Source: Flammula alnicola (taxonomy: Eukaryota > Basidiomycota > Agaricomycetes > Agaricales > Strophariaceae). From it: a DNA stretch of 39,640 bases. Positions 1 to 11,073 of the stretch are shown here, in pieces. How positions within the stretch are numbered: the first letter of the stretch is position 1; every line of letters starts with the position of its first letter. The stretch lies in assembly GCA_015499995.1 (NCBI GenBank), contig JADNRV010000394.1:1-39640 (forward strand), in the 5' to 3' direction. The notes beneath the pieces were generated by a model. That model was not told the origin of the DNA. It was given only the letters and a program-made list of their open reading frames with translations, and did no database searches. A program made the translations under genes and the position numbers.

Positions 1-224
1 ACAGCTTAATTGAAATTCTCCCCGAATACTCTTTAATCTTGAGATAGGTTATGGTTCCTGCTTCTAGTTATCGGCACTCTAAAAATGTAAGCGTCGTTCC
101 TTCTGACAAGTTCATATTTCATGATGATGTTTTTCACAGTTTCAATGCTGGCATAACAGCGCTTTTCTTGACTTTCAGAATCTGAATGAAAAAGGGAAAT
201 TTCAGCCACTGAAATATGTATTGA

Positions 225-594
225 CTAAAAAAACACGATCTTGGCCACAACAGGAGCTTCGTGCCATGTTGGGTTATCCTTGCCGAGAACCACTTCGCCG
301 ACGACTTGAACCCGTGTAATTCGTAGAAGGCTGTGTTTTGGATGTTGCTCGAATTTAAAAATGTTGCTTGGCCGGCCACATCCGCCTGTTAAGTCATTTC
401 AATTCAAGTCCATTACGCCTGCGGGTGGAATCCCACCAATTTCATCACCTCGCCCAGAAGAGCACCCCCATAACCATGCCCTTGGCTCCAGGCTCTGTGG
501 CTAGCATCATGACGTGCGTCATTTCTTTGATTTAATCTCCTAATAGAGCGCTTTCTATGGCTTTTCGTGATTTATCTTCCACTTCCTTGTTTCT
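225..594 (-). pseudogene. GNAT N-acetyltransferase pseudogene, truncated copy
   Basis: This is a decayed relative of the GNAT gene at 1485-2505, on the same strand. Read from 594 downwards it has a segment ending LGD then IKEM, the GNAT acetyl-CoA loop (SQGHGYGGALL, about 457-489), a GT-AG intron (about 383-433) at the same place as in the paralogue, the NSSNIQNTAFYELHGF segment (about 304-351), and a tail GKDNPTWHEAP matching GDDNPEWHQEP of the paralogue. Three lesions break it: an in-frame TAA at 532-534 (stop after LGD), a one-base deletion near 490 just before SQG, and another near 304 just after HGF. The 5' exons are not recognisable upstream. The lesions are seen directly in the sequence; loss of function is inferred. 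Confidence 0.85.
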
Positions 595-1484
595 CTAGAG
601 GATGTTGATAAAATCTAAATGATCCTTGTCACTAGTTAAAGAAAAGTAAATTGATATGTTGAAATGGAGAATAGAACTCGAAATACGGGCTTGGTGTTTT
701 CTTCCACCATGCATGGAATCGACAGAATCCATTTTGCGTATAGATCATTCGGGCGTTCCGTTGCCTTGTAGTCCTCCTTAAACAAAGTTCCTGATGATCA
801 TGCTTAGCCAATATGCCATAGGCCTAACACTGGAAAAAGGTCGTCCGGTGTCACAAGGTCAACAGAGCGATGTCTATCGTCGTCTTGAAGTAAGGAGACA
901 GCGCCAAATCCTCTGTACAGGATCGTTGGTGGCCTCAAGCAAGAAGAGGGTCAATATACATCAAGTCGAAGCGCGCATGCAATATAAGATCACGAATGCG
1001 GCATGACACGGCTTGAGGCTTTCCGGATACCTAAAGATAGTGAAACTGGTTATGCTTCGCTTGACCAAGTTGGAGGCAGCACAGATGTACTCACCTTGTT
1101 GCATGCACCTTTCACAAGGGGAAATTATACCTCCATATCCTTTGTGGTCTCTTGGTGCAACTGAAAGCATACCCATCACCCAGGGTAACTCGACTGAGGG
1201 ACAACTTGATTTTATTGACGTTGGGCGGGCCTAATTATTTCAGAAGATGGCGTTCATCCGACGAGGTCAAATGTTGCGCGTAACACTTTTTTTCTTGTTC
1301 TTTTTAATGAGCGGTGATGAACATTAACACATAGTTGCAGGCATAGATGTCGACTAGGCCTTAAACCTCTAAACAAGGAACGAAAAGGGAGGCAGAGGGT
1401 TCACGAAGTACGACTTGAGATGCTTTTCTGTCGGCGAAACCTCAGGCTTATTTCTAGGTTCTCTGACCATCTAAGATATCGAAA
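595..1484. other. Intergenic stretch without a supported gene
   Basis: About 890 bp between the GNAT pseudogene and the GNAT gene. Only short unrelated open frames are present. A minus-strand segment near 1090-1179 contains a KGYGG-like string that faintly recalls a GNAT loop, but no further family motif follows it. I see no RNA gene or repeat. Confidence 0.5.
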
Positions 1485-2505
1485 TTAGCTGAGGACACAC
1501 ATTCGCTGCGACGTACTCACAATTTGCAGCAGAATCGGCTCTTGATGCCACTCCGGATTATCATCTCCCAAGTAAACTTTCCCTACCGTCTCGAATCCAT
1601 GGGAGTTGTAAAATCCGTCGTTGAGAACACTGCTCGAGTGAAGCCATGAAGCTTGGCCCAGTGCATCAGCCTACGGCGCTATTCTTCAGATTTATTCACT
1701 TTTAAGGGAGAAATAATATCCTACCATACTGGTAATCGTATCGAGGAGAGCCCCGCCGTAGCCACGACCTTGACTCTGAGGATCTGTACCTACAAGGCCG
1801 ACATAGAGCATGTCTTTGACCCGGTCACCTAGAACCTCATTCTGGACTTTCGCCGTTTTCGTATTCGAGTCCAGCGCCCTCTGGGTCACAGAAACAGTCA
1901 ACTTAATTCTGGGAAGTAAGAATCGAGCCGCGAACTTTTTGTTGTTCTGTTGTTCTGTTTCGTGACACGTGTGCTATAATCCAGTTGGCAAGTATATCTT
2001 TGACGCGGTTTATGGGCGTTTTGGGCCCAGTCTGAACGGGGTTACTTTAGGCATAGACAAAAGTGAATATCCCTCCATAAGCTCAGGAAGGTCAACGTAT
2101 GACACTCACGCTATAATAATCGCAGTGCCCGCGTCTATGGTCAGTATTATTTGATTTCGATTCCACAATGTTAACAGAGCCATGTATACAGCTCTGGTCT
2201 GGGAATGAGAAACCGGTTTTCCATCCTTGAACATGATTGTCAGTGGGCGCAAGTTAAAATAGAAAGAATAAAGTCACCGCTCGTAAGTATAACAGGTAAG
2301 GATCAAACTCGAATGCAGAGATCCATGTCTTGGATGCTTTCCAGACATCAACTATGGCAGCACGTTTAGTACGTTCTTCGACAGACAATTCGAGAAAGGG
2401 AATGCACAGACCTTGTTGCAGTGGCTTTGGCACAGGTCCACTGCCAGCCAAAAGAAACTGAGCCTCCACGTCTTTCGTGGGCTGTCGACACAACGCTGAA
2501 AACAT
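1485..2505 (-). CDS. GNAT-family N-acetyltransferase
   Basis: Predicted acetyl-CoA-dependent acyltransferase of about 264 residues; the substrate cannot be told. Proposed exons are 2505-2278, 2225-2110, 2044-1936, 1880-1725 and 1670-1485, with matching phases throughout. The N-terminal exon ends FEFDPYLLYLR, the usual lead-in of this fungal GNAT group. Exon 2 carries IILTIDAGTA. Exon 4 carries the acetyl-CoA pyrophosphate loop QGRGYGGALL. Exon 5 carries FYNSHGF and GDDNPEW, the C-terminal GNAT strand. The start is the ATG at 2505; an in-frame ATG at 2589 would add 28 residues. The donor of intron 3 (GTTCGC) is weak and is supported mainly by phase and by the matching acceptor in the pseudogene. 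The 3' end may instead use an extra 36-nt intron, moving the stop to 1471. Confidence 0.75.
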
Positions 2506-3124
2506 GGTACTTAGGTCGAATATTCCGGAAAGCAGTGTTGGAGTCAGAGATATGTTTATGTTGCTATTATTGATAGCGTTTTGTTCCAATCATCCCAGCA
2601 CATGTTTCCTTCGGCGTTAGTTATCAACAGTCTATAAATGCTTCAGAGGAATGTTTGGTCTCCCACAACCTCGCATTCCTACATAAATTGACGGCGAGCC
2701 GCACATCGCAGGGCTGTAGCTTGGGAGGAGACACGTTCAAAAGTTCTCCATAACTTCGCCGTCCGCAGAGAACTTGGTGCAATGCCTCGTGTTGACATGA
2801 TCTGAATCTCTTCATACTATTCCTGGTTGTCGACGGAGAACGCCCGCCGTTTTGCATGTGGTGTCAACATAGCACCTTGAGAACCATCTGTAAAGAAGAT
2901 AGAGGGCAGAAGAACCAGAATCCATGAATGTGACAGAAGAACGATCGTGAGCTGTGAAGCGGACGATTGGAAGAAACTTTAGCCACGTGACGATGGAAGG
3001 TCGAGGCGTTGCGGTGAAAAACAGCCTCACTTCTAGCCAAACTCCATTCTTTTATAATTTACCCCTTCAAAGATAAGTACTCGCCCTTCTTTCCCCTAAA
3101 CGCCCACATCGTCCTACATCCATC
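2506..3124. promoter_or_regulatory. Divergent intergenic region, GNAT gene / Kre9-like gene
   Basis: About 620 bp between two divergent start codons, so it should hold both promoters. A TTTATAATTT stretch lies about 70 bp before the ATG at 3125, and a C/T-rich tract lies directly upstream of that ATG. Two minus-strand open frames (2624-2857 and 2812-3030) match no family I know and I treat them as chance. Confidence 0.45.
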
Positions 3125-3865
3125 ATGCGTGCCTTTGCCTATGTCCTCGCCTTCGCCACCTCTGCTTTCGCATACGACGTGCTCAGCCCTAACGCTGCCC
3201 AAGGGTGGACTAACCAAGGCGCACAATTGTATGTTCTTTCCTTGCTTCTAAAACGTGGCAACTATGAAGACTTACTCTTTGTTGCAGACTTACCTGGACT
3301 CGCGTCGACACCGACCGACAGAACTTCACTGCTCTCCTCACCAACCAGGTCCGTCTCTGAAGAAAATTTCCCCTGCCTCTCGCCTACTCATGTTGCCCAT
3401 GAATGTTTGTGTAGCAAATCTCCGGGTACAATCCTCAGGTCCTCGATGCCTTGGTCGATGGCACCCTTGGCAAGATAAATGTCAACCCCCCAAGTGGAGG
3501 ATGGCCTACCGGCAGCGGCTTCCGTGTCAACCTCGTCCAGGACGCTACCGACCTCAACGCCATTCTCGCCCAATCCGACAATTTCACTATCTCGCAATCC
3601 AGCTCGACCCTTTCTGGATCGTACGTCGCCTTTTTTTCTTCTTATTCCCACATCCATCTGATTCCTTGTTTTCTCTTGCAGCACAACGGCAAACACGGCC
3701 ACAGGCATCACCATTATTACGACACCTACTCCTACTACTTCAGGCACTGATGCATCCAACACTGATCCTATCATCGTTCCCACCAAGAACGCTGCGACGT
3801 CAGATTTCCACATGAATGCTGGGCTTCTGGGATTATTCTCTCTGTTGGGCTTCGCCCTTGCCTAA
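3125..3865 (+). CDS. Secreted GPI-anchored Kre9/Knh1-like domain protein
   Basis: Small cell-surface protein of 184 residues, with exons 3125-3228, 3288-3348, 3415-3620 and 3682-3865. It has an N-terminal signal peptide (about residues 1-16, ending AFA), then a Kre9/Knh1-like beta-sandwich domain (about residues 17-115; DVLSPNAAQGWTNQG, LTWTRVDTDRQNF, WPTGSGFRVNL, SDNFTIS). A Ser/Thr-rich linker follows, then a hydrophobic C-terminal tail (LLGLFSLLGFALA) ending at the stop, as expected for a GPI-attachment signal. The family is associated with fungal cell-wall beta-glucan assembly, but in basidiomycetes these short forms are mostly uncharacterised. The role in the wall is inferred from the family; secretion and anchoring are inferred from the termini. 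Confidence 0.88.
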
Positions 3866-4163
3866 ATGGCAAAAACATGTCTTCATTGAAAGACGTCCGC
3901 TCCTTTAAAGTTATGTAGGTGACTTGACTTGACTCTTTGGACATGCCAGTGTATATACCACATTTAGGTTAGGGCCCCTTGGACAGTTGCTTTCGAATTA
4001 TACTAAGTACTCCTTCCGTACTACCTCGCTCACACTACTACCTTCTTACATATACGTATGTGTATCGTGCTTTTCAATGCGATAGCGCTGTGCACACTTT
4101 GTATTCTTTCTGATAAGGGGAACTGGATACGACGGTGACAGTTGAGGCCACCACATGAATGCT

Positions 4164-5836
4164 TCAGTGTGTGAAGTGGCGTCCAACAGCACCCCACCAG
4201 GCCAAGCCAGCAGTCCCTCCTCCAATAATGGCAACTGCTGGAGGGACGGAGAACCACTCCACGAAGGTAAACGTTGTAGCGGCGATCACCAACCAAAACG
4301 GTTCTTGCCCCAAGCTGATCCCTTGGCTTTCCGCCGCGGTAAGGTACCCAATCTCCCATAGCCTATACACGGCAGTGAAGACGAACCCTACAGCAGCAGC
4401 ATTTACTCCCCGCAAAATGCTGACAACCTCTCTTCGTTTCCTCAACGACTGCCAAATACTCTGAAAACCAATGGAAAGCCATAAACCTGGTGTAAATATG
4501 CCCAGGAATCCGAGGATGGCTCCAACGATAGTCGGTATTGATTTCGACTCTGCAGGGCCGGCGACTACGAGTGCGCCGAGGTAGATTGCAAAGTTGAAAT
4601 TGGGTCCAGGCAAGGCCTGGATGACGGCAAGTCCGAGAAGAAAATCACGAGGCGAAACCCATCCAGGACCTACAACGTAGTCCCTGAGTAGAGGAATGAC
4701 GACAGGACCTCCACCGAAGATGATCGTTCCAGCCAGGAACATGTTGTTGAAGAGTGCGAGTAGGAGAGGCGAGTGATGAAGTGTCCCTCGCAAAACCATG
4801 AGCAGCGTAAATAGCGCGAAGAAGAAGATAATGATGACTATTCCAAATTTGACGCGGATGCCGTGCGTTGAGATATCGATACGAGCCGGTTGGGCAGGAG
4901 CTGGAAGGTTTTGTTCCGTTGCGTCGTCTATCTGCGCGTCGTGTGTCACCGTTACAACAGCTGCGGTCTGCCTTCGATGAGGGCCGACAGTCTCTGTGGT
5001 GCGCGACTCTGTCTTGATGTCTTCCATAGGGATGCCGGTTTCTGTTCCGGCCTCGCGTTCTGGAGGCAGAGACGACCTCTTCTTAGCCCTTTTCTTGTTC
5101 TTCCACTTCCTCACCAACGTCTGACCAACACCATCCCATGCCACCGTTACCAAGCCTGCAAATACGAGCAGTACTGGGAAGTACCACAGGGCGTTATAGC
5201 ATAATCCGAAACAGGCGCCGAACAAGACTAATGACCTCGTCAACGGGTCTGTGATGGCCTTTTTGGCGAGCTGTACAGCTGCGAGGGCGATGATCCCAAC
5301 CGTTGCTGCATTTATTCCTGAAAGAAGTGCATAGGCTGGACCGGGGAGAGTTTCGCCTATTCGCTGTACACCGAGGGAAAGTCCGTACATGGCGACAGCG
5401 CCTGGCAGGCACCACAGGAGGAAAACGAATAAGGCTGGTATAATCCCAGCGTGGATATGGGCTATATTGAAAAGCATCTTGGTCGATGCTGGCCCAGGAA
5501 GGGCTTGAGAAATGGCGAACAATTCTTGATACTGAAAAAGTAAATTGTTTATGAGAACTTCGACAACACAGTAGGACAGTGCAGACTGACCGTTTGCTCG
5601 TCAATCCATGGAGTTTTACCGAGGCCATCGACAAACCTCTTGTGGAAGATTTGGAAGTGGACCGGTGGGCCTCCGAATGCGCTGAACCCCAAGTCGAATG
5701 TGCGCAGGAAGACGTCTAGCAGGCGAGTCGTGAGCTTGGACGTGTTCGCCTGATATGGGGTAGCTTCCAATTCATCGTGTCTAACTGTACGAGTTATACG
5801 ACGCAAAACGGAGTGCACGAGAGCATCGAACGACAT
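4164..5836 (-). CDS. chrA: Chromate ion transporter (ChrA/CHR family, two-domain)
   Basis: Polytopic membrane protein of about 537 residues, with exons 5836-5591 and 5531-4164. The two halves each carry the CHR-domain signature. The first has FSAFGGPPVHFQIFHKRFV and SQALPGPASTKM; the second has GTIIFGGGPVVIPLLRDYVV and IQALPGPNFNFAIYLG. A hydrophilic loop of about 100 residues (rich in K/R, then T/E) joins them, as usual in fungal long-chain CHR proteins. The family exports chromate, probably in antiport; in fungi both resistance and uptake have been reported, so the direction here is unknown. The start is the ATG at 5836, the first in frame after an upstream non-ATG frame. It converges with the Kre9-like gene and diverges from BNA6. 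Confidence 0.92.
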
Positions 5837-6233
5837 TGCGACGCGACGTGAAGAGGACAAGAGGACGACCTGTGAATTCCAAGTGTTTTTGACATCCGAT
5901 ATCTATGTGGGAATGAGATATGCATTGTATGTATGGTGAATATGTGGCGAATGAGGTGTTACACGTGCGTCAAGGGACTTTGGCCAGAAATACCGCAATT
6001 CATGACGACCGCAATTTGAATACAGAAAAAAAGGGGATATCGCCGTTTTGTATAAAGTAAGGGCCAGGTCGCGATCGGGAACTCCGTAGTACGTACAAGC
6101 AACGGGATCGGCGGGCCATGACTGGGATATCACGCGTTGACGCAACATCTCGCAACAGTTCATCCTCCTCTCTAAGTTTTTGTCTCTTACCCCGCGACCG
6201 CAACCTCCGGATCATATCCACAGACTATCTGAT
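5837..6233. promoter_or_regulatory. Divergent promoter region, chromate transporter / BNA6
   Basis: 397 bp between two divergent ATGs, holding both 5' UTRs and promoters. Open frames in it look like chance. No sequence element specific enough to name was recognised. Confidence 0.4.
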
Positions 6234-7402
6234 ATGCCGAAACACAACTCCTACGAACATCTCCTACCTCCAAGCTGGAAACAACAGGTAGCCGGCTGGC
6301 TAGCGGAGGATACGCCCTCTTTCGACTATGGCGGTTACGTCGTGGGCGAGGCGCAGCGCGAGGCATTCCTCCTCGGAAAGGGCTCGCAACCTGCAGTCCT
6401 CGCTGGATCGCCCTTTGTTACCGAAATCTTTTCTCAGTTGGGATGCGAGTGAGTTTCTCAGAAGCGACCCATTCTCTCGACATCAGCGTTATCTTATCTA
6501 CCCGTTCTGCGCCACAGGGTGGAATGGTATGTAAAGGAGGGCGATGTATTCGAGCCCGTGAAGCATATCGCTACAGTGAGGGGCAAAGCCCGATTCCTGC
6601 TCCTTGGAGAACGGATAGCCCTCAATCTCCTCGCGCGGTGCAGTGGTATCGCGACCAAGTGAGCAGTGACTTTGTTGCAGGGAACTCCATTCAATTTGCT
6701 TCAAGGTCGAAGAGGATTAATGATCTAGCTCGAAGTTATGGCTTCACTGGCATCATTGCCGGAACTCGCAAGACCACACCTGGTAAGTGCTTTTATGCCC
6801 TTGGAAGTCCTGGAAATTAAACTCCTTACAGGGTTCAGGCTCGTGGAGAAATACGGAATGGTGGTGGGAGGCATCGATCCCCATCGACATGACCTTTCGA
6901 GCATGATCATGTTGAAGGATAACCACATCTGGTCTTCCGGTTGGTCCTCATTCCTCTTGCACGAATAAGCAGTGCTTATCTTCCTACCTCAGGCTCAATC
7001 ACCGCCGCTATCCAACAAGCCCGTGAAGTTGGAGGATTTAGTCTTCTTCTAGATGTCGAAGTCGGTTCTGAAGCCGAGGCTGATGAGGCTATTGAAGCGG
7101 GTGCAGATATCATCATGCTGGACAATATCGAAGGCGCCGAGTTGGTCAGCGTCGCGAGATCATTGAAGCAGAAATGGAAAGGCCAACGGAAATTTTTGTT
7201 CGAGACCAGCGGAAATATCACAGAAGCTAATTTGCAAGAAAGAGCCATTAACGGTGAGTTAGACATATCAGTCGTGCTTTGAAAAAATCCCGACGAAATT
7301 TTTGCAGAAATTGATATCTTGAGCACAAGCGTCGTGCATCAATCGGTGCAACACATCGACTTTAGCTTAAAGATCCAGAAACCTAAAGCATCGGAGATAT
7401 AG
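6234..7402 (+). CDS. BNA6: Nicotinate-nucleotide pyrophosphorylase (quinolinate phosphoribosyltransferase)
   Basis: Converts quinolinate and PRPP to nicotinate mononucleotide, CO2 and pyrophosphate, the last committed step of de novo NAD synthesis from tryptophan. Six exons: 6234-6448, 6518-6658, 6706-6782, 6832-6939, 6993-7253 and 7308-7402, giving 298 residues, the usual size. Visible signatures are [10 protein letters not shown], the phosphoribosyl-binding [25 protein letters not shown], the acidic [24 protein letters not shown] segment, and FETSGN. Ends with a short tail after the active-site [13 protein letters not shown] segment. It converges tail to tail with an ACMSD-like gene, with only 23 bp between the stops, so the 3' UTRs almost certainly overlap. 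Confidence 0.96.
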
Positions 7403-7425
7403 CGTCGGTATATTTGTAGGTTATA

Positions 7426-8745
7426 TCACCCTCGTAACCCCTGTAGATTGAATAAAGAAACCGCGTTTCCTCCGCGCACGCCGTTCTTATCTTCCTCCGT
7501 CCAACCTTGCACGGCATCAATAGCGTCGAGGTTTGTGGTGACACTCGTCCACTTCTCAGACGAAGAAAGTGGTGGGAAGAATGGGTGGTCGGTACCGAAA
7601 AGCATTCTCTTGCTTCCTATGCTTCGATTGGGAGCACTGTTTACAGAGGAACCTAATTCGTATCTGTCGGCTCGTGCAATTACATCGCTGACGAAGCCAA
7701 GTTCTTCCGGGCCGTACGCCACCGCGTCGAGGTATAGTTTGCCAAGGTAATATCGCGCGTCGTGCTTCAGTCTCGAGGCCACAACGGGATCGTGGTCGAT
7801 ACACGAAGCAAGGCGTGAAGATAGCGCCGGAAGAGCGCCTCCCGAATGTGCCAAAAGGAGCCGAAGAGAGGGGAATTTGTCAAACACTCCTGAGAGTATC
7901 AGCCGTGTTGCTGCCTACAATAATTAAATTAGATGACACGGTGGAAAAAATACACAATGATGATATACTCACGGTCGTGGTTTCGAAAGGGAACCCCAAG
8001 GCAAGAGGAAGGACGTGTCCGTTGTCCTTATCACCCCATGCACTTCCGTCTACGCCGTAATGAGGATGCAAGAAAACGACGAGACCGGCTTTCTCGATGG
8101 CAGCCCATACTGGGTCAAGAGCTTCATCGTCAAGGCCTTTGCCTATGCCGCGCGTGCCCATGATCAATCCACGCAAGTGGGGGAGGGTGCCTATCTGGTG
8201 CACGATTTCAAGGAGAGCGGAAGTCGTGATTTCTGGGACCAAAGGTAAGAGTCCAAAACCATAAAGCCTCTTGATCTGATGGCTGGCGATGGTGGGGGCA
8301 GTCGAGCAATACTCCTCTAGGTCATTGTTCAACTCCGAAGCGAGGGTGTGAGCTTGAGAGGCCGGAAGGAAATCTAACCAAGGGTTCGCCGTGCTGGATA
8401 GGGATCAATTAATGTAACGGAGATAACGAAGGTTGGCGACATACCTAACTATGGATACATCGATGCCGTGTTTGTCCATGAAGTTCAGCTTCTCTACGTT
8501 GAACATAAGCCTCTCTGAAAGCACCTTTGGAGATGCATACCTTCTCTGTCCCAATACTGGGCTCCTACAGGACGACCTCCGCTTGGTTCATGGTCCAAGA
8601 TGAGCAGTCGGTCCTCCTTCACTCCCTCCGAATTCGTGGTCGAGCGAATGAAGGGCACAGACGCACGCGATCTCAGCAATGCGGCGTATCGCGGGAGATA
8701 GACATGGGTATGGATGTCGACCAGGAGTTTACCAGCTGCAGACAT
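7426..8745 (-). CDS. Amidohydrolase 2 family protein, ACMSD-like decarboxylase
   Basis: TIM-barrel metal-dependent decarboxylase of about 387 residues. Exons are 8745-8541, 8493-8445, 8393-7973 and 7914-7426. The metal-binding HxH is in VDIHTHVYLPRY near the N-terminus. Further motifs are YWDREEKLNFMDKHGIDVSIV across the first splice, FLHPHYG, LALGFPFETTT, GVFDKFPSLRLLLAHSGGALP and the C-terminal FGTDHPFF. These fit 2-amino-3-carboxymuconate-semialdehyde decarboxylase (ACMSD) better than gamma-resorcylate decarboxylases, but fungal members are little studied and the substrate is inferred. A 36-nt in-frame piece near 7605-7640, which would begin GTTCCT and end ATAG, may be a further intron just before the GTD motif. 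If the assignment is right, the enzyme would divert ACMS away from quinolinate, the substrate of neighbouring BNA6. Confidence 0.82.
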
Positions 8746-8983
8746 GGAGGGGGAAAGCGAAAGAGATAAAAAGATAAGTAGCGCGCGCCGCGCTGCATAA
8801 CGAGTGGAAGCGCGTGAACTGAGCCAAGCCAAGCAAGCGCAAATCTTTGTTCATAGATCATGTCACCCGATCTGGATACTACTTAACTCCATTGCGGAAG
8901 TATTTCAATCCATACAGTTGAACGCAGACCGAAAGCTGTCCAAACTCACTCGAAACGAGCTACGAATAGGTCAGAAATCCATA
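8746..8983. promoter_or_regulatory. Divergent promoter region, ACMSD-like / coiled-coil gene
   Basis: 238 bp separate the two divergent start codons, so the genes must share a compact promoter region. An A/T-rich run lies close upstream of the ACMSD-like ATG on the minus strand. No named element was recognised. Confidence 0.4.
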
Positions 8984-10715
8984 ATGGCCTTGTTGGAAAG
9001 CTCCAGTCACAGGCCAATTAGAGAGGAGGTATGGTCGTGGCGCATTCTCTTGAACATCGTGTCATAACTCATGTCACTGTACTAGATTGTCGACTTGGCT
9101 GCCAATTTGGCTGAAAGTCAAGCTCGGCTTCACCAACTAGCGGCGCGTCTCGAAGAGAATGAATCGGAGAGCTGGGAGAGTCGGTACGAGAACTTGCAAA
9201 ATTCGTACAAGGAAGCCGTGAACAGTGCCAAGTGGCTTCGAGCACAGAACGCCGACCTCGAACACAAGGTAGCACAGCACAGGCCCGAGATGGACAATGC
9301 TCTCTCTGCAAGAGAGGGAGCATTCCGGAAATTGGGGCATGCTCGAAAGGTCATTCGGGACCTTCTGGAGGAAAGAGTAAGTTCTCTGGCATTTTCCAAC
9401 CGCTTGATACGGACAACTGACACTAAGCATCTGCAGAGGGATATGTCAAGTCCCAGGAGTAAAGGTTCCCTTACTCAAGAGGAGATCGATCAAGCACTCT
9501 TCGACGAGTTCCACCGCGACGACTCGGACTCCAGTTCAAGTTCTTCTGGCAGTCAGAAGACTGTGCGGCTGGGCGCTAATTCGTCTTCGCCGTCCCACGT
9601 TCAGGTTAAACCTATAACCAGTCCTGGACCAAGTACTCAACGCAGTGCTCAATTGTCGCCCCTGCTGCCTGCTTCTGTTACTAGCGGGGGAAACATTTTG
9701 CGAGACGACAGATCGGAATCGGAATATTCCTCTGCGCCTTCTGAACAGTTGGAGTCTTCGCAATCGTTGATTATCCAGGCTTTATCGCCACGACAGAGCC
9801 CTACCAGCAGCAGGGGTTCTCCGGAGACATGGCGCATTCATTTCAAGAAACCGCCTGGGACCTCGATCATTCAAGAAGGACCCATTACATTGACGAGACT
9901 ACAGAATTCTTTAAACCTTGACGATGACACGGTATGGTGTTTATTTTTGATTCCTTGGGCATTGATTCACACGTTTCGGTCAGATGAATTCACTCCAAAG
10001 GTTGGTTTATCGCTGCGATCTCTAGCTCTTGACGTCAAGGGACTGATTGCGGTTTGATCTTGATAGCCTTGCGACATCTCCAGATTTGAGCATGAGGCTT
10101 CAGATCACACTTCTCCAGAGGAAGATGACCGTCGTTTTTCTTTATGATCCAATTCTTGTCGAATACCGGGGTAAAAGCTATATCCTTGACTGGGGCCGAA
10201 GGCAAACGAACCAGAATATCGAGAGGTATATCTCAGGGCAGAAGGAAATGGATTCAGCATTTCACACATTCCTATTTCCGACAAGTGAGGTAAGTTTTGT
10301 GATCAGCAATGGTTGATACTTGATGCTCATCAAACGTGGATCACACAGAACAGCTGGTTTTATGTTGGAGCCTTCCAATGGTCCATAGTTCAGTTGAAAG
10401 ATTTTTGGCCGCTTGAGGGAAATGTAGGTTCTTTTCTGCCTTCTGTCATCATTGAGGCGGCCTGATCATTCCTGTCGTCCAAAGAGCAGGATAAAGTTGT
10501 TGAAGAAGTTGAGCAAACGGACTCGAGGTGAAGTGAGCGACGCTGAGATGGCGAAGCTTCTCGATAGTGGCGAACTGAAGCAATTCTGCGTGGAACTGAC
10601 TGCCTTAGCGGAGCCGCGAGTGTCCTACGACTTCGCTACTGAGATGTTGGGGCGAAGGACATCACCACATAGCGAGCCGAGACACGAAAGACGAGCTGAA
10701 GGGGTCAAGGAATGA
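8984..10715 (+). CDS. Coiled-coil protein of unknown function with 17-nt microexon
   Basis: Not recognised as a named protein. The seven-exon model (8984-9028, 9086-9376, 9437-9931, 9984-10000, 10067-10289, 10349-10423, 10485-10715) gives 458 residues in a continuous frame. Residues about 10-115 are a charged heptad-rich coiled coil (AANLAESQARLHQLAARLEE and following). The middle is Ser/Thr/Pro-rich and likely disordered. The C-terminal third is folded-looking, with VVFLYDPILVEYRGKSYILDWG, SWFYVGAFQWSIVQLKDFWPL and LLDSGELKQFCVELT. This architecture resembles a recurrent uncharacterised Agaricomycete family, as far as I can recall. Exon 4 is only 17 nt. No catalytic motif is visible. Confidence 0.75.
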
Positions 10716-11073
10716 TATCTAGCAGTTGGATAGCAGGGATGATGGAATCAGAGTTGAACATGTGGAATCTGACTCGGAGTTTCGGCGACAAGAGGGGCTT
10801 TCAATTGATAGATAGTGTTCCGAATTACACCCGCATTATGGAGCCCGTCATGCCCATGGTTACCGCTGGTTACCATTGCCCCTTTTACAATTTGACACTG
10901 ACAATGTAATTTTGAAATTCAGGAGTAACGCATTCAATAAAGAGTTCTCACCGAGGTCGATTTTTCCATTTTTGCCCTCTTTTCATTTTGTCGCCCTTGC
11001 GCCGTCTTCAAGACGAAAAACTGAGCAGGCCGCAGAGTTCTCGGCGGACCCAGGCGCCTCAAATCTTCAAACG
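10716..11073. other. Intergenic region upstream of the Ser/Thr-rich membrane protein gene
   Basis: 358 bp between two co-directional genes. It should hold the promoter of the gene at 11074. An open frame at 10712-10909 has no recognisable motif. Nothing else seen. Confidence 0.4.

Noticed and set aside
961..1179. Minus-strand frame with APRDHKGYGG, recalling a third GNAT loop
   Set aside because: The usual Q/R-x-x-G-x-G/A spacing is only partly met, no other GNAT motif follows, and the plus strand offers an equally good short frame. Too weak to annotate.
2624..3030. Two overlapping minus-strand open frames upstream of the GNAT gene
   Set aside because: No recognisable motif, no convincing splice linking them, and they lie in the divergent promoter region.
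8515..8540. 26-nt intron in the ACMSD-like gene ending at CTTTCAG
   Set aside because: Too short for a fungal intron; the acceptor at 8494 gives a 47-nt intron and restores the conserved EEKLNFMDKHGID segment.
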